From Xenopus tropicalis (taxonomy: Eukaryota > Chordata > Amphibia > Anura > Pipidae), in NCBI RefSeq assembly GCF_000004195.4, contig NC_030677.2, positions 197,879,372 to 197,943,371 on the forward strand: DNA of 64,000 nucleotides, written 5' to 3'. Shown here piece by piece: positions 61,548-64,000 of the stretch (position 1 is its first letter; every line of letters starts with the position of its first letter). The notes beneath the pieces are model-generated. The model saw nothing but the letters and a program-made list of their open reading frames with translations, was not told the DNA's origin and did not search any database. Position numbers and translations under genes: made by a program.

Positions 61548-61817
61548 TTTTCGTACATCAGGTATGAGGTGGTAGTAAGTGTTCTATTACTCAATTATAA
61601 AATGAAATATTTGAAAGTGATGTGGAGAAATTTCCTATATGTCCTTGTCACAACTCTTATAAACAGGGTCCCCTGATGATAAGTTATTGTAGGATCCCTA
61701 TTTGTTATACAGTATTGAAAAACTTGCTGGCGTTTGAAAAATAAATGATGGTGATGATTAATGCAGACAATGGTTTCAGACAGGATCAATGATCACTGTG
61801 GTCTGAATGAACTGTTT

Positions 61818-62474
61818 AGAAATATAACCTGGATCTTTGGGAGACAGGATGACCTCTGCCCAAGATGTAAATCCCCCGGGGCCAACTTCCTTCACATGAT
61901 TTGGTCCTGTCCCCCCATACACGAATTCTGGTCCAAAATAATGGAAACACTGGCAAGTGAAGTGGGTACACAACAGATAGTAGACCCAATAACTTGCTTG
62001 CTAGGAGTCATAGACGAAACATTATCCACCACTGTGGCCAGAGTAAGGCTACGCACGCTCTTGTTCTACGCCAAAAAACAGTATCTATGCACTGGATAGG
62101 AGATACCCTCCCCTCCCTAACATTGTGGAGAAGGCTGGTGAATGGAGCTCTTCCCCTTATTAAATTAACTTACAAAACAAGGGGTGCATATGATAAGTTT
62201 GATAAGATCTGGGGAAACTGATACAACCAAGATAATCTGGACACATAGCTCACCCCCTTATATTAAGTGTGCCTGACCCGACAGAACTAAACACAGCCTC
62301 CTACACAGTGACAACTGCAATGCCTAGCAATAGAATCCTTGCTTGTATTGACCTAAACTCGACTTGACACCATTCCAATGTCAGTATATTAAACACTGTT
62401 TTGTATTTTATTATTTTGTGATGTTGTAAAACCAATAAAAATTTACCTTTAAAAAAAAGAAATATAACCTGGAT
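61818..62474 (+). mobile_element. 5'-truncated L1-like retrotransposon, 17-bp TSD
   Basis: Insert 61835-62457 is bordered by the exact 17-bp repeat AGAAATATAACCTGGAT (61818-61834 and 62458-62474) and ends with AATAAAAATTTACCTTTAAAA. It carries the end of ORF2. Confidence 0.88.
61835..62221 (+). pseudogene. L1-like ORF2 C-terminal fragment, frameshifted
   Basis: The first frame shows CPRCKSPGANFLHMIWSC, the same C-x2-C-x8-H-x4-C cluster as in 7821-8345, then LLFYAKK. After about 62075 the homology (HWIGDTLPSLTLWRRLVN, KLTYKTRGAYDKFDKIW) continues in a different frame, so there is at least one indel. The open frame seems to begin at 61761, but that part is flanking DNA outside the TSD. Confidence 0.8.
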
Positions 62475-63630
62475 GTTAGCCATAATGTAGGACTGAACTG
62501 CTGCTTGGTCATTTAAATGTCCATAAGTAACTACAATTAATATACTTAGTTTATATGTACTATATAAAAGCCCAGGATGCAAGTGCTAAATTACTAAGAC
62601 ATTGCTGTGTTCATGGAGGAAGAACAGGTCTTTGTACCCATGGTGCAAAATGAAGGGCAGGGTGGTATTATGGGAAAAAAAGGCATTTTTGCACTTAACA
62701 CCCTTCCTGTACTTTGTAAATTACCTCTTATTGCTTTAGTTGACTATATGGACTATAAATTTTGAGCTAACTAGAACTGTGGCAATGGGGACATAGGACC
62801 TTAATTTACCTTTGGGACCCTTGGGTGAACTATAAACCAGCTTAATAAAGGTGGCCAGAGATGTTGCTGTTTGTCTGAGGTCAAATCCATGTCGTTATAA
62901 TAAAGGCTTTCTTCTGATTGGATGGTGCTGTGTATAGAATTTCTACAGAAACCATAAAAATAACAACTATTACATAATATTATTGTTAAATGAATCTGCT
63001 GGTCATTATCACCAGCAACTTTTTGTATTGTCTGACCCCCATTTCCCTGGAACTCTGTCCCTTATACAGACAGGTATAGAGTCAGGCACAAAAGCAAACC
63101 AAGCAGCAGGGTTTTCAGAGACCTATTATCGCCAGCAATACAGCAAAACATGTTTTGATGATATTTTCTAATGGATACAAGTAGAATAAAAAATGCAGAA
63201 GTCGGTGCTTTTGAATCATACTTGTTTATTTCTTTTCATAAATACTGGTTTGGATTAGTAAGGGGAGACGGCGCATGCAATTTTCTTGAAGCCAAACATT
63301 TTTCTGATGAGAATTTACAATAAACAGCAGAATTAAGTTGCTGAGAATCCATATGATGCTGACTTAATGCCTCCCCCTGGTGGCACCACACATATCATAA
63401 TCGGCTCAAATATAGAAAGGGCTGCATTTTTATTTTATTATTATTATTACTACAACAAATCCACAATTATAGGATTTAGCGTAACACTGAATACTGTTGT
63501 TAAGGGTTGCATATGGCCCTTACATGTGATCCAATGTTCGTCCTTAGTGCCAGATTGCTAGATATACCCAATTTGTGTGACTATTTGAGTAGCCGAAGAA
63601 AGGCATTAACAGAATTTGCCCTAGGAAGGG
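62475..63630. other. Intergenic stretch without recognised gene
   Basis: AT-rich; a GGTGGCCAGAGATG motif at 62850 may be a decayed MITE end. Short (ATT)n at 63433. No gene supported. Confidence 0.45.
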
Positions 63631-63905
63631 CATTTTGGGGGTTACTTGGGGTTTAACAAATAGGTCATCAGCCTATTTATGCCTGCTGGAGTCCCAGTAA
63701 TTTAGTGGTCCCAAGTGATCCCTGAGTGACAACCAGATATAAGTTTTAATTCTGCAAAAAATAAAAACCAAAAATAGAAATAATATAAGGATATAAATAT
63801 AAGGATAAGGATATAAATTTAAAAAAATGTTTAGATTTTTTACTTTTTTAAGGAGTTAAAAAGTAACTGTTATCCCAAAATGTCCTATTTTAAATACTTT
63901 TATTA
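63631..63905. repeat. Direct duplication, copy 2 (about 275 bp)
   Basis: Second copy of 61290-61547, 2.34 kb away, same orientation. A short ATATAAGGATATAAAT stretch is tandemly expanded at about 63783-63815. Confidence 0.88.
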
Positions 63906-64000
63906 CTTTTATTCCCCAACCTCACTGCCCTTATTGTAAAAAAAACCCTTACGCTGCTTCAAATGGAAGCTCCATTCCCCCAATCTAAAGGGGGGGCCTC

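Noticed and set aside
61761..61834. N-terminal part of the 61761-62099 frame as L1 protein
   Set aside because: The left target-site duplication ends at 61834, so this part is flanking DNA read through by chance.
57000..64000. A neighbouring gene upstream of nipbl
   Set aside because: I looked for exons of expected neighbours and found only repeats and short unrelated frames.

Overview
Vertebrate nuclear DNA, almost certainly from a pipid frog (Xenopus; I cannot separate X. tropicalis from X. laevis by eye). The evidence is one very large, intron-rich gene whose exons read as NIPBL, the cohesin loader, and introns packed with frog-type repeats: TTAAAGG-ended T2/Kolobok-like MITEs, 'GTGGCCATACAC' MITEs, 8-bp-TSD hAT-like elements, Tc1/mariner copies and L1-like 3' fragments.

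The window carries the 5' half of nipbl on the minus strand. A CpG-rich promoter and non-coding exon 1 lie at about 56.2-56.95 kb. The start codon is in exon 2 (ATG at 32805). Seventeen coding segments (exons 2 to 18) run down to 1070. All splice with GT-AG junctions and in consistent phase, giving 4,656 coding bases or 1,552 codons. They encode the MAU2-binding N terminus, the long charged linker with a 13-unit TPKQK repeat and a PxVxL HP1 motif, and the start of the helical C-terminal half. The rest of the gene lies beyond position 1.

Intron 1 is about 23.3 kb and contains, starting about 130 bp from the exon 1 donor, a 2.1-kb array of about 53 copies of a 40-bp unit with no visible indel. 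Intron 10 is about 11.6 kb and holds a full-length Tc1-type transposon with an intact 340-codon transposase, plus several nested MITEs. From 57 to 64 kb, upstream of nipbl, I see no gene, only repeats, a 5'-truncated L1 copy and a 0.27-kb direct duplication.

The most notable non-genic structures are: one MITE family present in copies with 1 to 6 internal 113-bp monomers; a 345-bp near-perfect palindrome; a head-to-head palindrome with a decayed hammerhead-ribozyme-like core; a small foldback element with 9-12 bp target duplications; and a 200-bp block duplicated on both sides of exon 9. I found no operon, CRISPR array or microbial system.
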